DNA of 64,000 nt from Hoyosella rhizosphaerae (GTDB lineage: Bacteria; Actinomycetota; Actinomycetes; Mycobacteriales; Mycobacteriaceae). Made by a program: the position numbers and the translations under genes. Below, in pieces: positions 25,979 through 35,680 of the stretch (the stretch's first letter is position 1; every line of letters starts with the position of its first letter). Location: positions 124,001-188,000 of the forward strand of contig NZ_BMJH01000001.1 of assembly GCF_014643175.1 (NCBI RefSeq). The letters run 5' to 3'. The notes beneath the pieces were generated by a model. That model saw only the letters and a program-made list of their open reading frames with translations. It did no database searches and had not been told where the DNA came from.

Positions 25979-26593
25979 CTAGAAGAAGAGTCCCTCAAGG
26001 GATCCGAAATCCAAACCAGCATTGACTTGCGGCAGCGTCGTGGTAGGGCCGTTGAGGCTGCGGTAGCGCGGCTCGAATGCCTTGATCTTCGCCACGTAGG
26101 GCTGCGTCTGGGTGGTGTACTCGCCACCAGATGGCATGCCTCCGGCGCGCTGAACTGCACCAAGACCTGCGTTATATGCGGCGAGCGCGAGGTCTAGCGG
26201 GTCTCCACGTAACGTGCCATTGCGGACACCCGCGCTTGTCTGACTGTAAAGGTGGCACATAAAGCGACCTTGCGCAGTGACGGAGTCGGGAATGCTACGT
26301 GGGTCGGCGCGGCCGTCGCCGTCGGCGTCGACACCCCAGGTTGCCCACGTGCCGGGCATGAACTGCGCTGGACCTACAGCCCCCGCGCTGCTGACGACAT
26401 TGGTTCGGAAATCGCTCTCGGCTTGAATCTGGGCGGCGAGTAGCGAGGCGGAGATGCCTGAACATTGTGCCGCGGCGGACTGTAGCCACGGAACGTATTC
26501 AGACGGAGCGTTGGCGGACGCCGGACTCGCAAGGGCAACGGTAACGCCCAATGCGGCGGCTGTGGTGCTAAGCACTGATGTGATCTTCTTCAT
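25979..26593 (-). CDS. Secreted lytic transglycosylase (SLT domain)
   Basis: 204 residues with a Sec signal peptide (cleavage likely after ASA, residue 27). The catalytic Glu59 is in IQAESDFRTN, followed by GAVGPAQFMPGTWATWG, RSIPDSVTAQGRFMCHL and the late AAYNAGLGAV, all characteristic of SLT/peptidoglycan lyases of actinobacteria. It cleaves glycan strands during wall remodelling. It is monocistronic with its own terminator. Confidence 0.9.
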   Translation of the reverse strand: MKKITSVLSTTAAALGVTVALASPASANAPSEYVPWLQSAAAQCSGISASLLAAQIQAESDFRTNVVSSAGAVGPAQFMPGTWATWGVDADGDGRADPRSIPDSVTAQGRFMCHLYSQTSAGVRNGTLRGDPLDLALAAYNAGLGAVQRAGGMPSGGEYTTQTQPYVAKIKAFEPRYRSLNGPTTTLPQVNAGLDFGSLEGLFF

Positions 26594-26868
26594 GGCAGTG
26601 TGAAGCGTGCCATGAATGATTCAGTAGCGAAACGGTTTTGGCACAATTTGATAACAGTAAGTCAGCCCGGGTGTGTTGACTTGCGGTTATTCAATACGAA
26701 ATTCAACTTTCACCCTACTGTAGGCCCCCTGTGGGTGTCCACCATTTGGACGGCAGTGCTTTTGGGGGCATCGGTGCCAAGAGATTTGTGCATCGAATAA
26801 CACTGGTGCGCAAACACATGACTAGTCGTAGGATGAATCACTGCCGACTGACGCGAAAGGAAACCCCA

Positions 26869-28602
26869 TTGCTCATCGCGTTGCTCCGCACATACCTACC
26901 GCGCTACCGCAAACCCATCGCCGCAATCGTCATCCTGCAGCTGTTCGGAGCGCTCGCCGCACTCCTGTTGCCTAGCCTCAACGCCGACATCATCGACAAC
27001 GGCGTCACCCAGGGCGACATCCCCTACATCATCCGTATCGGCGGCATCATGCTCGCCGTCGCAGCACTGCAAATTACGTGCAGCATCACCGCCGTCTACT
27101 TCGCCGCACACACCGCGACATCGCTCGGCGCAGACCTCCGGCGCGACGTGTTCCACCAAGTCAACCAATTCTCCGCCCGCGAGATGGGAGTTTTCGGCGC
27201 ACCATCGCTGATTACCCGCAACACCAACGACGTCCTACAGGTTCAAACCCTCGTCCTCATGTCGTTCACCCTGCTAGTCATGGCGCCGATCATGGGCGTG
27301 GGCGGCATCATCATGGCACTACGCGAAGACTTGCGACTTTCCTGGCTCATCGCCGTAAGCGTGCCCGCACTGGCCCTCAGCATGGGCATCATCATCGCCC
27401 GCATGATCCCTGGCTACCGACTCATGCAAATCAAAATCGATGCCGTCAACAGGGTGCTGCGAGAACAAATCACAGGGGCACGGGTAGTGCGCGCATTCGT
27501 TCGCGAACCCTGGGAAACTCGAAGATTCGCCACCGCAAACAACGAACTCACCGACACAGCCCTCCGCGTCGGGCGACTCATGGCTTTTGCTTTCCCCATC
27601 GTCATGCTCATCATGAACGTCAGCTCCGTCGGAGTCATCTGGTTCGGCGGCATCGAAATTGACGAGGGACGAATGCAAGTCGGCTCGCTCACCGCGATGC
27701 TGAGCTACCTCATCCTGATTCTGATGTCCATCATGATGGTCACGTTCATGGCGTCCCAAGTACCACGGGCGGCGGTATGCGCCGAACGCATCCACGACGT
27801 GCTGTCCACAGAGTCATCCATAGTCACATCACCAAAACCGACAGCAGACATGCCAACACCGGGCATCGTCGAATTCCGCGGCGCCACATTCTGTTACCCC
27901 GGAGCAGAAAAACCCGTCATCCACAACATCACATTCACCGTCACGCCAGGCACCACCACCGCCATCATCGGCGCCACCGGTTCCGGGAAATCAACCGTCC
28001 TTAACCTCATACCAAGGCTCATCGACTGCACCGATGGCGCGGTCCTCGTCGGCGGCGTCGACGTCAAAAACCTCGACCCGCACTTGCTACGAAGCAACAT
28101 CGGTTACGTCCCCCAACGAGCGTTCCTGTTCTCCGGGACAATCGCCACCAACCTCCGCTACGGCAGACCCGACGCCACCGACGAAGAACTCTGGGACGCA
28201 CTCACCGTGGCTCAAGCAGCCAACTTCGTGCGCGCCATGCCACTCGGCCTCGACAGCCCCGTCTCCCAGGGCGGCACCACGGTATCCGGAGGACAAAGGC
28301 AACGACTCGCCATCGCCCGCGCACTCGTGAGAGCACCCCAGATTTACCTATTCGACGACTCCTTCTCCGCCCTCGACGTCGCCACCGATGCGAGGCTCCG
28401 CGCCGCTCTGAAACCCCGAACCACCAACTCGGCGGTCATCCTCGTCGGACAGCGCATCGCCACCATCCGTGACGCAGACCAGATCGTCGTCCTCGACGGC
28501 GGGGCAGTGGTGGGCACAGGTAAACATGACTACTTAGTTGCCACCTGCGCCGAATACCGCGAAACCGTGGACTCCCAAATGATTGTCGAGGGCAACCGAT
28601 GA
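26869..28602 (+). CDS. ABC exporter half-transporter, subunit A (degenerate Walker B)
   Basis: 577 residues from a TTG with GAAAGGA 8 bases upstream; the frame is open further left but those starts have no ribosome site. Six membrane helices precede the nucleotide-binding domain with GATGSGKST (Walker A), VSGGQRQRLAIAR (signature) and IYLFDDSFSALD, where the catalytic Glu after Walker B is Asp. This degenerate site is typical of TM287-like subunits in heterodimeric exporters. It overlaps the partner gene by 4 bp. The substrate is unknown. Confidence 0.9.
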   Translation: MLIALLRTYLPRYRKPIAAIVILQLFGALAALLLPSLNADIIDNGVTQGDIPYIIRIGGIMLAVAALQITCSITAVYFAAHTATSLGADLRRDVFHQVNQFSAREMGVFGAPSLITRNTNDVLQVQTLVLMSFTLLVMAPIMGVGGIIMALREDLRLSWLIAVSVPALALSMGIIIARMIPGYRLMQIKIDAVNRVLREQITGARVVRAFVREPWETRRFATANNELTDTALRVGRLMAFAFPIVMLIMNVSSVGVIWFGGIEIDEGRMQVGSLTAMLSYLILILMSIMMVTFMASQVPRAAVCAERIHDVLSTESSIVTSPKPTADMPTPGIVEFRGATFCYPGAEKPVIHNITFTVTPGTTTAIIGATGSGKSTVLNLIPRLIDCTDGAVLVGGVDVKNLDPHLLRSNIGYVPQRAFLFSGTIATNLRYGRPDATDEELWDALTVAQAANFVRAMPLGLDSPVSQGGTTVSGGQRQRLAIARALVRAPQIYLFDDSFSALDVATDARLRAALKPRTTNSAVILVGQRIATIRDADQIVVLDGGAVVGTGKHDYLVATCAEYRETVDSQMIVEGNR

Positions 28603-30521
28603 CCCGACCAGGAATGATGGGCGGCGCTGCCGACAGCCAAGGCAACCCCAACGCCCGCGCAACACAATTCGGCCCCTCAGTCCGACGATTGGCAACGCGG
28701 CTAGCGCCCTACAAACGTGCCATCGGTGCAGTCCTTCTTTTCATCGTCACCGCAGTATCGCTTAACGCGATCGGCCCCCGAATTCTCGGACACGGCACCG
28801 ACATCATCTTCAACGGCGTCATCGGAAAACAACTCCCAACAGGAGTGACACAAGCACAAGCCGTCGAACAACTCCGCGCTGCCGGACAAGACACCTTCGC
28901 CGACATGGTGTCCGGGATGAACCTCATTCCCGGTGTTGGCGTGGACTTCGGTGCACTAGCCCGCGTGATGTACCTCGCGCTGGCGGTGTATCTCATCGCC
29001 GCCACCTGCGCCTGGGCCTCCGCCTACATACTCAACAATGTTGTGCAGTCCGTCATCCGAGGGTTGCGGTCCGACGTTGAAGACAAAGTTCACCGCCTAC
29101 CGCTGTCCTACTTCGATAAACACCAGCGCGGGGACGTGCTCAGCCGAGTCACCAACGACATCGACAACGTGTCGCAAAGCCTCCAGCAAACCATGAGTCA
29201 ACTCCTCAACGCGCTCCTCACCGTACTTGCGGTTCTCGCGATGATGCTGTGGATCTCGCCGCTGCTCGCCCTCATCGCACTACTCACGGTGCCGCTGTCA
29301 CTGCTGGTCACCGCCATCATCGTCAAACGCGCCCAGCCTCACTACGCGGGCCAATGGCGGCACACCGGTCTGCTCAACGCACACGTCGAAGAAACCCACA
29401 CCGGCCACGAACTAGTGCTCGCCTACGGGCGTGAACGAGACGTCCAGAACACCTTCGACGAACGCAACGGCAAACTCCAAACCTCCGCGTTCAAAGCCCA
29501 GTTCCTATCCGGAATGGTCATGCCCGTCATCATGTTCCTCGGCAACATCAACTACGTACTCGTCGCCGTGGTCGGCGGAATGCGTGTCGCCTCAGGCAAC
29601 ATGAGCCTCGGAGAAGTCCAAGCGTTCATCCAATACTCACGCCAATTCACCCAGCCACTGTCGCAACTCGCATCCATGGTTAACGTGCTGCAATCGGGCG
29701 TGGCTTCGGCCGAACGCGTATTCGAACTTCTCGACGCCGAGGAAGAAACCGCAGACGTCACCAACCCCGACCTTCCCGCATCCCGCGGACGCGTGGAGTT
29801 CGACGACGTGTCCTTCCGCTACGACTCGGACCGACCGCTGATCGACAACCTGTCCCTCACCGTTGAACCAGGTCAAATGGTGGCGATAGTCGGCCCCACT
29901 GGTGCTGGGAAAACAACCCTGGTCAACCTGTTGATGCGGTTCTACGAAGTAGACAGTGGCGCGATCCGCATCGACGGCGTCGACATCCGCAGAATGCCGC
30001 GCGCCGAACTGCGCACCCGCATCGGAATGGTGCTGCAGGACACCTGGCTGTTCGGCGGAACGATAGCCGACAACATCCGATACGGAGCCATCGATGCGAG
30101 TGAGGAATCCGTATCGCAAGCTGCGAAAGACAGCTACGTCGACCGGTTCGCTCGCGCCCTGCCCGATGGGTACGACACCATAATCGACGAAGAGTCCGGC
30201 AACGTCAGCATCGGCGAGCAACAGCTCATCACAATCGCCCGAGCTTTCGTGTCTCAGCCGCACATCCTCATCCTGGATGAAGCGACCAGTTCCGTCGATA
30301 CGCGCACCGAGCTACTGATTCAAAAGGCGATGTCGCGGTTGCGCGCTGATCGCACGGCGTTTGTTATCGCGCACAGGCTCTCCACGATTCGCGACGCCGA
30401 CGTCATTTTGGTGATGGAAGACGGCCACATCGTCGAAACAGGCAGCCATGACGAACTGATCGCGGCGGATGGCCCATACCGCGCGCTGTACATGTCGCAG
30501 TTCGCCGGCGCATCGACCTAA
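28599..30521 (+). CDS. ABC exporter half-transporter, subunit B (catalytic)
   Basis: 640 residues. A longer N-terminus with a periplasmic-side insertion (about residues 75-115) precedes six helices. The nucleotide domain has GPTGAGKTT, Walker B LILDEATSSVD with the catalytic Glu, and a non-consensus signature NVSIGEQQLITIAR. In TM287/288-type heterodimers the two composite sites are likewise asymmetric: one partner supplies the Glu, the other the canonical LSGGQ. It is translationally coupled to subunit A. Confidence 0.92.
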   Translation: MTRPGMMGGAADSQGNPNARATQFGPSVRRLATRLAPYKRAIGAVLLFIVTAVSLNAIGPRILGHGTDIIFNGVIGKQLPTGVTQAQAVEQLRAAGQDTFADMVSGMNLIPGVGVDFGALARVMYLALAVYLIAATCAWASAYILNNVVQSVIRGLRSDVEDKVHRLPLSYFDKHQRGDVLSRVTNDIDNVSQSLQQTMSQLLNALLTVLAVLAMMLWISPLLALIALLTVPLSLLVTAIIVKRAQPHYAGQWRHTGLLNAHVEETHTGHELVLAYGRERDVQNTFDERNGKLQTSAFKAQFLSGMVMPVIMFLGNINYVLVAVVGGMRVASGNMSLGEVQAFIQYSRQFTQPLSQLASMVNVLQSGVASAERVFELLDAEEETADVTNPDLPASRGRVEFDDVSFRYDSDRPLIDNLSLTVEPGQMVAIVGPTGAGKTTLVNLLMRFYEVDSGAIRIDGVDIRRMPRAELRTRIGMVLQDTWLFGGTIADNIRYGAIDASEESVSQAAKDSYVDRFARALPDGYDTIIDEESGNVSIGEQQLITIARAFVSQPHILILDEATSSVDTRTELLIQKAMSRLRADRTAFVIAHRLSTIRDADVILVMEDGHIVETGSHDELIAADGPYRALYMSQFAGAST

Positions 30522-30546
30522 ACCCGTCACGCTCCCACTTTGTTCC

Positions 30547-30602
30547 GACGCTCCCACTTTTACAGTGACAAACCGGGAGCATTCGTCAAAAGTGGGAGCG
30601 TC
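30547..30602. terminator. Terminator between exporter and SDR genes, with repeated arm
   Basis: 15-bp perfect stem GACGCTCCCACTTTT/AAAAGTGGGAGCGTC with a 26-base loop between convergent genes. The T-run at the arm ends works in both directions. A third partial copy of the arm (CGCTCCCACTTTGTTCC) lies just upstream at 30529-30545. Confidence 0.8.
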
Positions 30603-30609
30603 CAGCTAA

Positions 30610-32094
30610 CTACTCGGCCCGCTCGGCGGTGCTCGTCATATTCTTCACCATCCCGCTGAAGATCACGCCATGGAACGGCAGGATCGAATACCAGTACAGA
30701 ACGCCCACAAGGCCCTTCGGGAAGAACACGGCGCGCTGTTCAAGCCTCGAACCATTCTCAGTAGGCACAACCTTCATTTCCAACCACGCGCCACCGGGCA
30801 CCTTCATCTCGGCGCGCAGACGCAATAGCTCCGGCGGCCGAATCTCCTCGACACGCCACCAGTCCAAGGCCTCACCCTTATACAAATGGCGTGCATCCCG
30901 TCGACCACGCCGCAAACCGACACCACCAACGACACGATCCATCCAACCCCGAATTGACCACGCGACGGGGAACGAATACCAACCGTTCTCGCCACCGATT
31001 CCTTCGACAACCGCCCACAACTTCTCAGGCGGAGCGGCACATTCTTGCTCGCGAAGGTCGGTGTAGACGGTTTCGCCAGCCCAATCCGGGTCCGACGGCA
31101 AAATATCTGCGGGCGCCTCAGGAACGGACGCGTTTGACCACCGGGTCTCGACGTTGCCGTCATCGATGCGCTGCAAGGCAAGCTTCACAGCCCGCCTGTA
31201 CGGGGTGAGACCCTCAGCAGGTGGGGGAATGAAGTCGTCGATGTCGTGTTCATGCGCGATAGCCTCGCACTGCAACGACGCAATCAGCGGCATCGCCAAC
31301 GCTTTCGGCACAGGGGTCACCAAATTGATCCAATGACCAGCAAGGTGCGGCGTCAGAACAGGCACCACCACCATGCGACGTTTAGGAAGTCCCGCAACAT
31401 CGCCGTACGTCTTCATCATCTCGCCGTACTGCATAACATCAGGTCCGCCGATGTCGAACGTGCGGTTAGCGCCCGGGGCCACCGAAAGATCAGCGAGCGC
31501 AATCAGATAATGCAACGCATCCCGAATCGCAATCGGCTGAATACGGTTGCGCACCCATTTAGGAGTCACCATCACGGGCAAACGGTCGGTGAGATGGCGA
31601 ATCATCTCAAACGACGCTGAACCCGACCCAATCACCACACCCGCTTGAAGCACCACAGTGGGTATCGACGACGCCAACAAGATCTCGCCGACTTCAGCAC
31701 GAGACTTGAGGTGAGGCGACAAATCAACCCCAGGCGGATGAAGGCCACCAAGGTACACAATTCGTTGCACCCCGGCGGCCTCGGCTGCGCGCACAAAATT
31801 TAACGCCGACTCGCGTTCAGTCGCAGCGAAAGACTTGTCACCACCCATCGAATGGACCAAGTAATACACCACATCGATGTCTTTGCAGGCGTTCAGGAGG
31901 CTATCCGCATCAGTGAGATCGCCCTGAACAACGTCGACGTCGCGAGCCCAAGGAACGTCCCGCAACTTGTCAGGAGTACGGGCCATCACCCGCACCTTGT
32001 AGCCCTCTTCCGCAAGCCGTGGGGCAAGCCGACCGCCAACATAGCCAGTTGCACCGGTTACCAAACAACGAGAAGATCGCGAGTTATCCGCCAT
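30610..32094 (-). CDS. SDR (NAD(P)-binding) domain fused to DUF2867
   Basis: 494 residues. The N-terminal atypical SDR has CLVTGATGYVGGRLAPRL (residues 10-27) and IVYLGGLHPPG, like NmrA/UDP-glucose-epimerase-related proteins. The C-terminal DUF2867 part (about 330-490) is a SRPBCC-like pocket with ENGWYSFPVAWSIRG and KGLVGVLYWYSILPFHGVIF, possibly touching the membrane. The fusion is common in actinobacteria; the substrate is unknown. Confidence 0.82.
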   Translation of the reverse strand: MADNSRSSRCLVTGATGYVGGRLAPRLAEEGYKVRVMARTPDKLRDVPWARDVDVVQGDLTDADSLLNACKDIDVVYYLVHSMGGDKSFAATERESALNFVRAAEAAGVQRIVYLGGLHPPGVDLSPHLKSRAEVGEILLASSIPTVVLQAGVVIGSGSASFEMIRHLTDRLPVMVTPKWVRNRIQPIAIRDALHYLIALADLSVAPGANRTFDIGGPDVMQYGEMMKTYGDVAGLPKRRMVVVPVLTPHLAGHWINLVTPVPKALAMPLIASLQCEAIAHEHDIDDFIPPPAEGLTPYRRAVKLALQRIDDGNVETRWSNASVPEAPADILPSDPDWAGETVYTDLREQECAAPPEKLWAVVEGIGGENGWYSFPVAWSIRGWMDRVVGGVGLRRGRRDARHLYKGEALDWWRVEEIRPPELLRLRAEMKVPGGAWLEMKVVPTENGSRLEQRAVFFPKGLVGVLYWYSILPFHGVIFSGMVKNMTSTAERAE

Positions 32095-32116
32095 GCCCTA
32101 TAACGGTACTCGCGAC

Positions 32117-33259
32117 TCATGAACTGAAGGGAACAGCAGCACCTTCTAGTTGTTCAGCCTCGGCGAGACGATGCGGATGCTTCCACAGGCCGCGTTCGTG
32201 CAGCCTCGGTAAAACCCCTTCGCCGAACCAGTACGCCTCCTCAATGTGCGGATATCCGGAGAAAATGAAATGGCTGATGCCCAAATCACCATATTCCTGG
32301 ATACGGTCCGCTACCTCCTCGTGCGATCCGACAAGTGCAGTGCCAGCCCCACCCCGCACTAGGCCCACTCCGGCCCACAAGTTCGGTGCGATGGTCAACG
32401 CGTCAGTTCGCCCCTTGTGGAGTTCTTGCATCCGACGTTGGCCCTCTGACTGGCTTTGCGCAAGGTTGGTTTGGATTCGGTTGATTTCCCGAGGGTCGAG
32501 GTTTGCGAGCAATTTGTCCGCGACGGCCCACGCCTCGGCAGAAGTATCTCGGCTGATGACGTGTAGCCGAATGCCATGCTCCACGCGTCTGCCCTGTTCC
32601 GCTGCGAGCGCGTTGATCCACGCGATTTTCTTTCCAACTTCCAAAGGAGGTTCACCCCACGTTAGGTAAACGTCGGCGAATCTTGCCGCTACGTCTCCCG
32701 CAGGTGCGGAGGATCCACCAAAAAATATGGGCGGCACCACTACTGGGCGACGGCCAAGTGACGCATCAGATACGGATAGGTGCTGACCGCGGAAAGTAAA
32801 CGGCGCTTGTTCGGACCAGAGGCGTCGAACAACGGAGAGAAACTCGCCAGTCCGCTCGTAGCGTTCACTTTTGTTGAGAAAGTCGCCATATGCGCGTTGC
32901 TCATGGTCCTCGCCGCCGGTAACCACATTGAGGTACAACCGCCCATTGGAGTGCCTTTGGAATGTAGTTGCCATCTGAGCGGCCAAAGTAGGGCTGACGA
33001 GCCCCGGTCTGAAAGCGACTAGGAACTTCAGGTATTCCGTCGATTCGATGAGCATTGCTGTTGTCAGCCACGCGTCTTCGCACCACGCTCCGGTCGGAGT
33101 CAATACCGCTTCGAATCCGTTCGTCTCGGCAGCGTGTGCTACTTGTGTGAGGTACTGCACGGATGCTGGGCGATCACCCGTCATCGCTGAGCCGTGACCA
33201 CCCGCGATAAGGGCTCGCGAGTCCCCGTATGTCGGTAGGAACCAATGAAAACGAAGCAC
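32117..33259 (-). CDS. LLM-class FMNH2-dependent alkanesulfonate monooxygenase (SsuD-like)
   Basis: 380 residues forming the luciferase-like TIM barrel of SsuD/MsuD: FHWFLPTYGDSR at the N-terminus, YLKFLVAFRPGLVSPTLAAQMATTFQ, LNVVTGGEDHEQRAYGDF, VPPIFFGGSSAPAGDVAARFADVYLTWGE, and the C-terminal ISHFIFSGYPHIEEAYWFGEGVLP. It would convert alkanesulfonates to sulfite and aldehydes with reduced flavin and O2, a sulfur-starvation function. It is the last gene of the sfnG-sfnB-ssuD-like run, 12 bp after its neighbour. Confidence 0.88.
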   Translation of the reverse strand: MLRFHWFLPTYGDSRALIAGGHGSAMTGDRPASVQYLTQVAHAAETNGFEAVLTPTGAWCEDAWLTTAMLIESTEYLKFLVAFRPGLVSPTLAAQMATTFQRHSNGRLYLNVVTGGEDHEQRAYGDFLNKSERYERTGEFLSVVRRLWSEQAPFTFRGQHLSVSDASLGRRPVVVPPIFFGGSSAPAGDVAARFADVYLTWGEPPLEVGKKIAWINALAAEQGRRVEHGIRLHVISRDTSAEAWAVADKLLANLDPREINRIQTNLAQSQSEGQRRMQELHKGRTDALTIAPNLWAGVGLVRGGAGTALVGSHEEVADRIQEYGDLGISHFIFSGYPHIEEAYWFGEGVLPRLHERGLWKHPHRLAEAEQLEGAAVPFSS

Positions 33260-33271
33260 GGTTTCTCCTTC

Positions 33272-34429
33272 TCAGAATAGGGCGTGTTGAGGTTGTGGAT
33301 GCCCAAGCAGCGCACGCCCGATGTTGTGGTATTTCCACCGGACTGGGTCGTGAAGGGTGTGGGTTCTGGCATTTCGCCAATGCCGATGCAAGTTGAGCGA
33401 TGCGTCTGCTGTGCGGGTTCCGCCGAGTTCGTGAAGCGCGTTCGTTGCCGACAGTGCTGCCCGGTCTGCAGCCGCCTTCGCGATGGCAACGGCAAGGGAT
33501 GCGCGTGTTGCCTGCTCTGAGGAAAATGCAGCAAAGGCTTCATCGACAAGGGCTCCAGCTTCCGCCACCAGTGCTTCAGCTGACGCAACATCGACAGTGA
33601 CTTCGCCGAGTCGATAGGTAGTGAGTGGATCGTCCCGAGCTTCGTCGACTTTGGCTTCAAACCAGGGGCGGGCAGAAGTCCTGATGAATTCCGCTGCATC
33701 GTCGAGCGCATTGCGCGCGATGCCAGCATCAATTGCAGCGTGAAGAAGTTGAGCGAACGCGCCATACGCAGCCGGAGCGCGCACTGCTGGTTCGCGCGGC
33801 ACCACCCACGCCGAATCTACGTGCACATTGTCGAGGTGAACTGTCCCGCTCGCGGTTGTGCGCTGGCCGAACCCGTTCCAATCATCGTCAATTGTCAGAC
33901 CAGGGGAGTCTGATGGGACAAAGGCAACAAACTCCGTCCCCTCCGACGTGGAAAGGACAGGAATCCAGTCAGCGAACACGGTGCCAGTGCAGTAGTACTT
34001 CGTCCCGTTAAGGCGGTAACCCGTTTCAACGGCGTCCAAGGTGGTGGTTATAGACGCAATGGTGCTGCCGTTGCGTTCAGACTGCGCGTTCGCGAGTCGT
34101 TGCCCGTCGAGGATCTTGCTAAAGAAGTACTGCTTCTGCTGGTGGCTTCCAGCGATCTTCAAGAAGTTGACATAGACGAAGTGGCTTTGCGGGATCTGAG
34201 CGATGTTCGGGTCTGCAGTAGCAAGGATCCGCGTTGCTTCGGCCACCACAGAGGGAGGTGCTTGAAGTCCGCCGTATTCACGGGGGATGGTCAGCGCAAA
34301 AAACCCAGCGGTGGAAAGTTCAGTGATTTCGTTGAACGGCAGCGACCGGTCACGATCCCGCTGTGGCGCTGACTGTCGGAACTCGTCCGCGAGCTTATGC
34401 ACGGTCTGAATGGTTGCGTCCCACGTCAT
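33272..34429 (-). CDS. SfnB-like acyl-CoA-dehydrogenase-fold flavoenzyme (sulfur acquisition)
   Basis: 385 residues. The acyl-CoA dehydrogenase fold is complete, with LTIPREYGGLQAPPSVVAEA, AQSERNG, YRLNGTKYYCTGTVFADW and the C-terminal ALHELGGTRTADASLNLHRHWRNARTHTLHDP. This is the SfnB/DszC group, whose members are flavin-dependent monooxygenases or desulfurisation enzymes rather than fatty-acid dehydrogenases. It overlaps the sfnG-like gene by 4 bp. The reduced flavin probably comes from the divergent flavin reductase. Confidence 0.87.
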   Translation of the reverse strand: MTWDATIQTVHKLADEFRQSAPQRDRDRSLPFNEITELSTAGFFALTIPREYGGLQAPPSVVAEATRILATADPNIAQIPQSHFVYVNFLKIAGSHQQKQYFFSKILDGQRLANAQSERNGSTIASITTTLDAVETGYRLNGTKYYCTGTVFADWIPVLSTSEGTEFVAFVPSDSPGLTIDDDWNGFGQRTTASGTVHLDNVHVDSAWVVPREPAVRAPAAYGAFAQLLHAAIDAGIARNALDDAAEFIRTSARPWFEAKVDEARDDPLTTYRLGEVTVDVASAEALVAEAGALVDEAFAAFSSEQATRASLAVAIAKAAADRAALSATNALHELGGTRTADASLNLHRHWRNARTHTLHDPVRWKYHNIGRALLGHPQPQHALF

Positions 34430-35544
34430 GCCGTAAGCAATTCTCGTGCGTTATCGGCTGCTTCGAGTTCCCTCACCAGCGGCAGCACATGCTTGCCGAA
34501 GTATTCGACCTCTTCCTGGAAGTGAAGGAAACCGCCAAGAATGAGGTCGACGCCGAGACGGCGGTACGCGACGATACGCTCTGCGATCTGCTCGGGAGTT
34601 CCTATGAGTTGCGTGCGGAAACCGTCGTTGTACTGAACGAGATCATCGAATGTTGAGTCGGCCCACATTCCTTGCTTGTCGGACGTCGAAGCGCCAGCTT
34701 GTTGGACAGCACTGCGGAACCCCTCAACCGCTGGCCTGTTCGCCTTCGCGATGATTTCACGGAGCGTTTCCTTGGCTTCTTTTTCGGTGTCGCGGGCAAT
34801 GATGAAGCCATTGAGGCCGAAGTTAACCTCCCTGTTGGCTTGCCGGGCGTGATGCCGAATGTCACCAAGCTGTTCAATTACTCCCTCGAAGTCTTTGCCA
34901 TTGGAGAAGTACCAGTCGGCGTACTTACCCCCATTCGAACGTGCTGCCGCGGAATTCCCGCCCTGGAACAATTCGGGATTGGGCCGTGCCGGAGTGTTCA
35001 GCGGTTTTGGCTTGAGTGTGAAGTCGTGAATTCGGTAAAAGTCGCCGCGAAAGTCAACATCGTCCTCCGTCCAGATCTTGCGAAGCACCTGGAGAAACTC
35101 TGCGCTGCGACGGTACCTTTCGTCATGTTCGAGCCACGGCTCACCGAGATGTGTGAACTCGTCTTTGAACCAGCCACTCACAACATTGACAGCGAAGCGC
35201 CCGCCCGACAGATGGTCCGCTGTCGCCGCGAATTTAGCGAGGACTGCGGGTTGCCACAAACCAGGATGCACCGCGGCAATGACCTTGAGTCGTTGGGTGG
35301 CAAGCAGGAGCGCAAGGCTAAACGAAGTCGATTCGTGTTGAAACTCAGCGCCGTAACTGGCTTCGTATCGCACCTGACTCAGTGCGTATTCGAACCCGCT
35401 GTTTTCTGCGATTTGGGCGAGCTTGACGTTGTATTCGTAGTCCCAACTTGTGCGCTGTTCGATGGTGCTGGTGACCAACCCGCCGCTAACATTTGGCACC
35501 CAATACGCAAATTTGGTGTACTCCGAGAGTCTCTCTGTAGTCAT
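34426..35544 (-). CDS. sfnG: FMNH2-dependent dimethylsulfone monooxygenase (SfnG-like)
   Basis: 372 residues. SfnG-type features are FAYWVPNVSGGLVTSTIEQRTSWD, SQVRYEASYGAEFQHESTS, VVSGWFKDEFTHLGEPWLEHDERYRRSAEFL and LFQGGNSAAARSNGGKYADWYF. SfnG oxidises dimethylsulfone to methanesulfinate, which feeds SsuD/MsuD-type enzymes after oxidation. It is first of three coupled genes. The 136-bp divergent promoter region is shared with a flavin reductase operon. Confidence 0.87.
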   Translation of the reverse strand: MTTERLSEYTKFAYWVPNVSGGLVTSTIEQRTSWDYEYNVKLAQIAENSGFEYALSQVRYEASYGAEFQHESTSFSLALLLATQRLKVIAAVHPGLWQPAVLAKFAATADHLSGGRFAVNVVSGWFKDEFTHLGEPWLEHDERYRRSAEFLQVLRKIWTEDDVDFRGDFYRIHDFTLKPKPLNTPARPNPELFQGGNSAAARSNGGKYADWYFSNGKDFEGVIEQLGDIRHHARQANREVNFGLNGFIIARDTEKEAKETLREIIAKANRPAVEGFRSAVQQAGASTSDKQGMWADSTFDDLVQYNDGFRTQLIGTPEQIAERIVAYRRLGVDLILGGFLHFQEEVEYFGKHVLPLVRELEAADNARELLTA

Positions 35545-35640
35545 CGTTTAACGCCTTTCCCTGAACGTGACGAACCTGTTGGGGGACAACATTGTCAGGA
35601 CTGGCGTTCCCAGTGAACAGTTAAAACCGCTATGAATTGA

Positions 35641-35668
35641 ACCCTGTTACCTGACGACTCGACAGGGT
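35641..35668. promoter_or_regulatory. Inverted repeat in the sfnG divergent promoter
   Basis: ACCCTGT-N14-ACAGGGT lies between the divergent sulfur operons, 13 bp before the rightward start. It could be an operator for the sulfur-starvation regulator, possibly the nearby ROK protein; this is inference. Confidence 0.4.
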
Positions 35669-35680
35669 GTTCTTGGAGTC

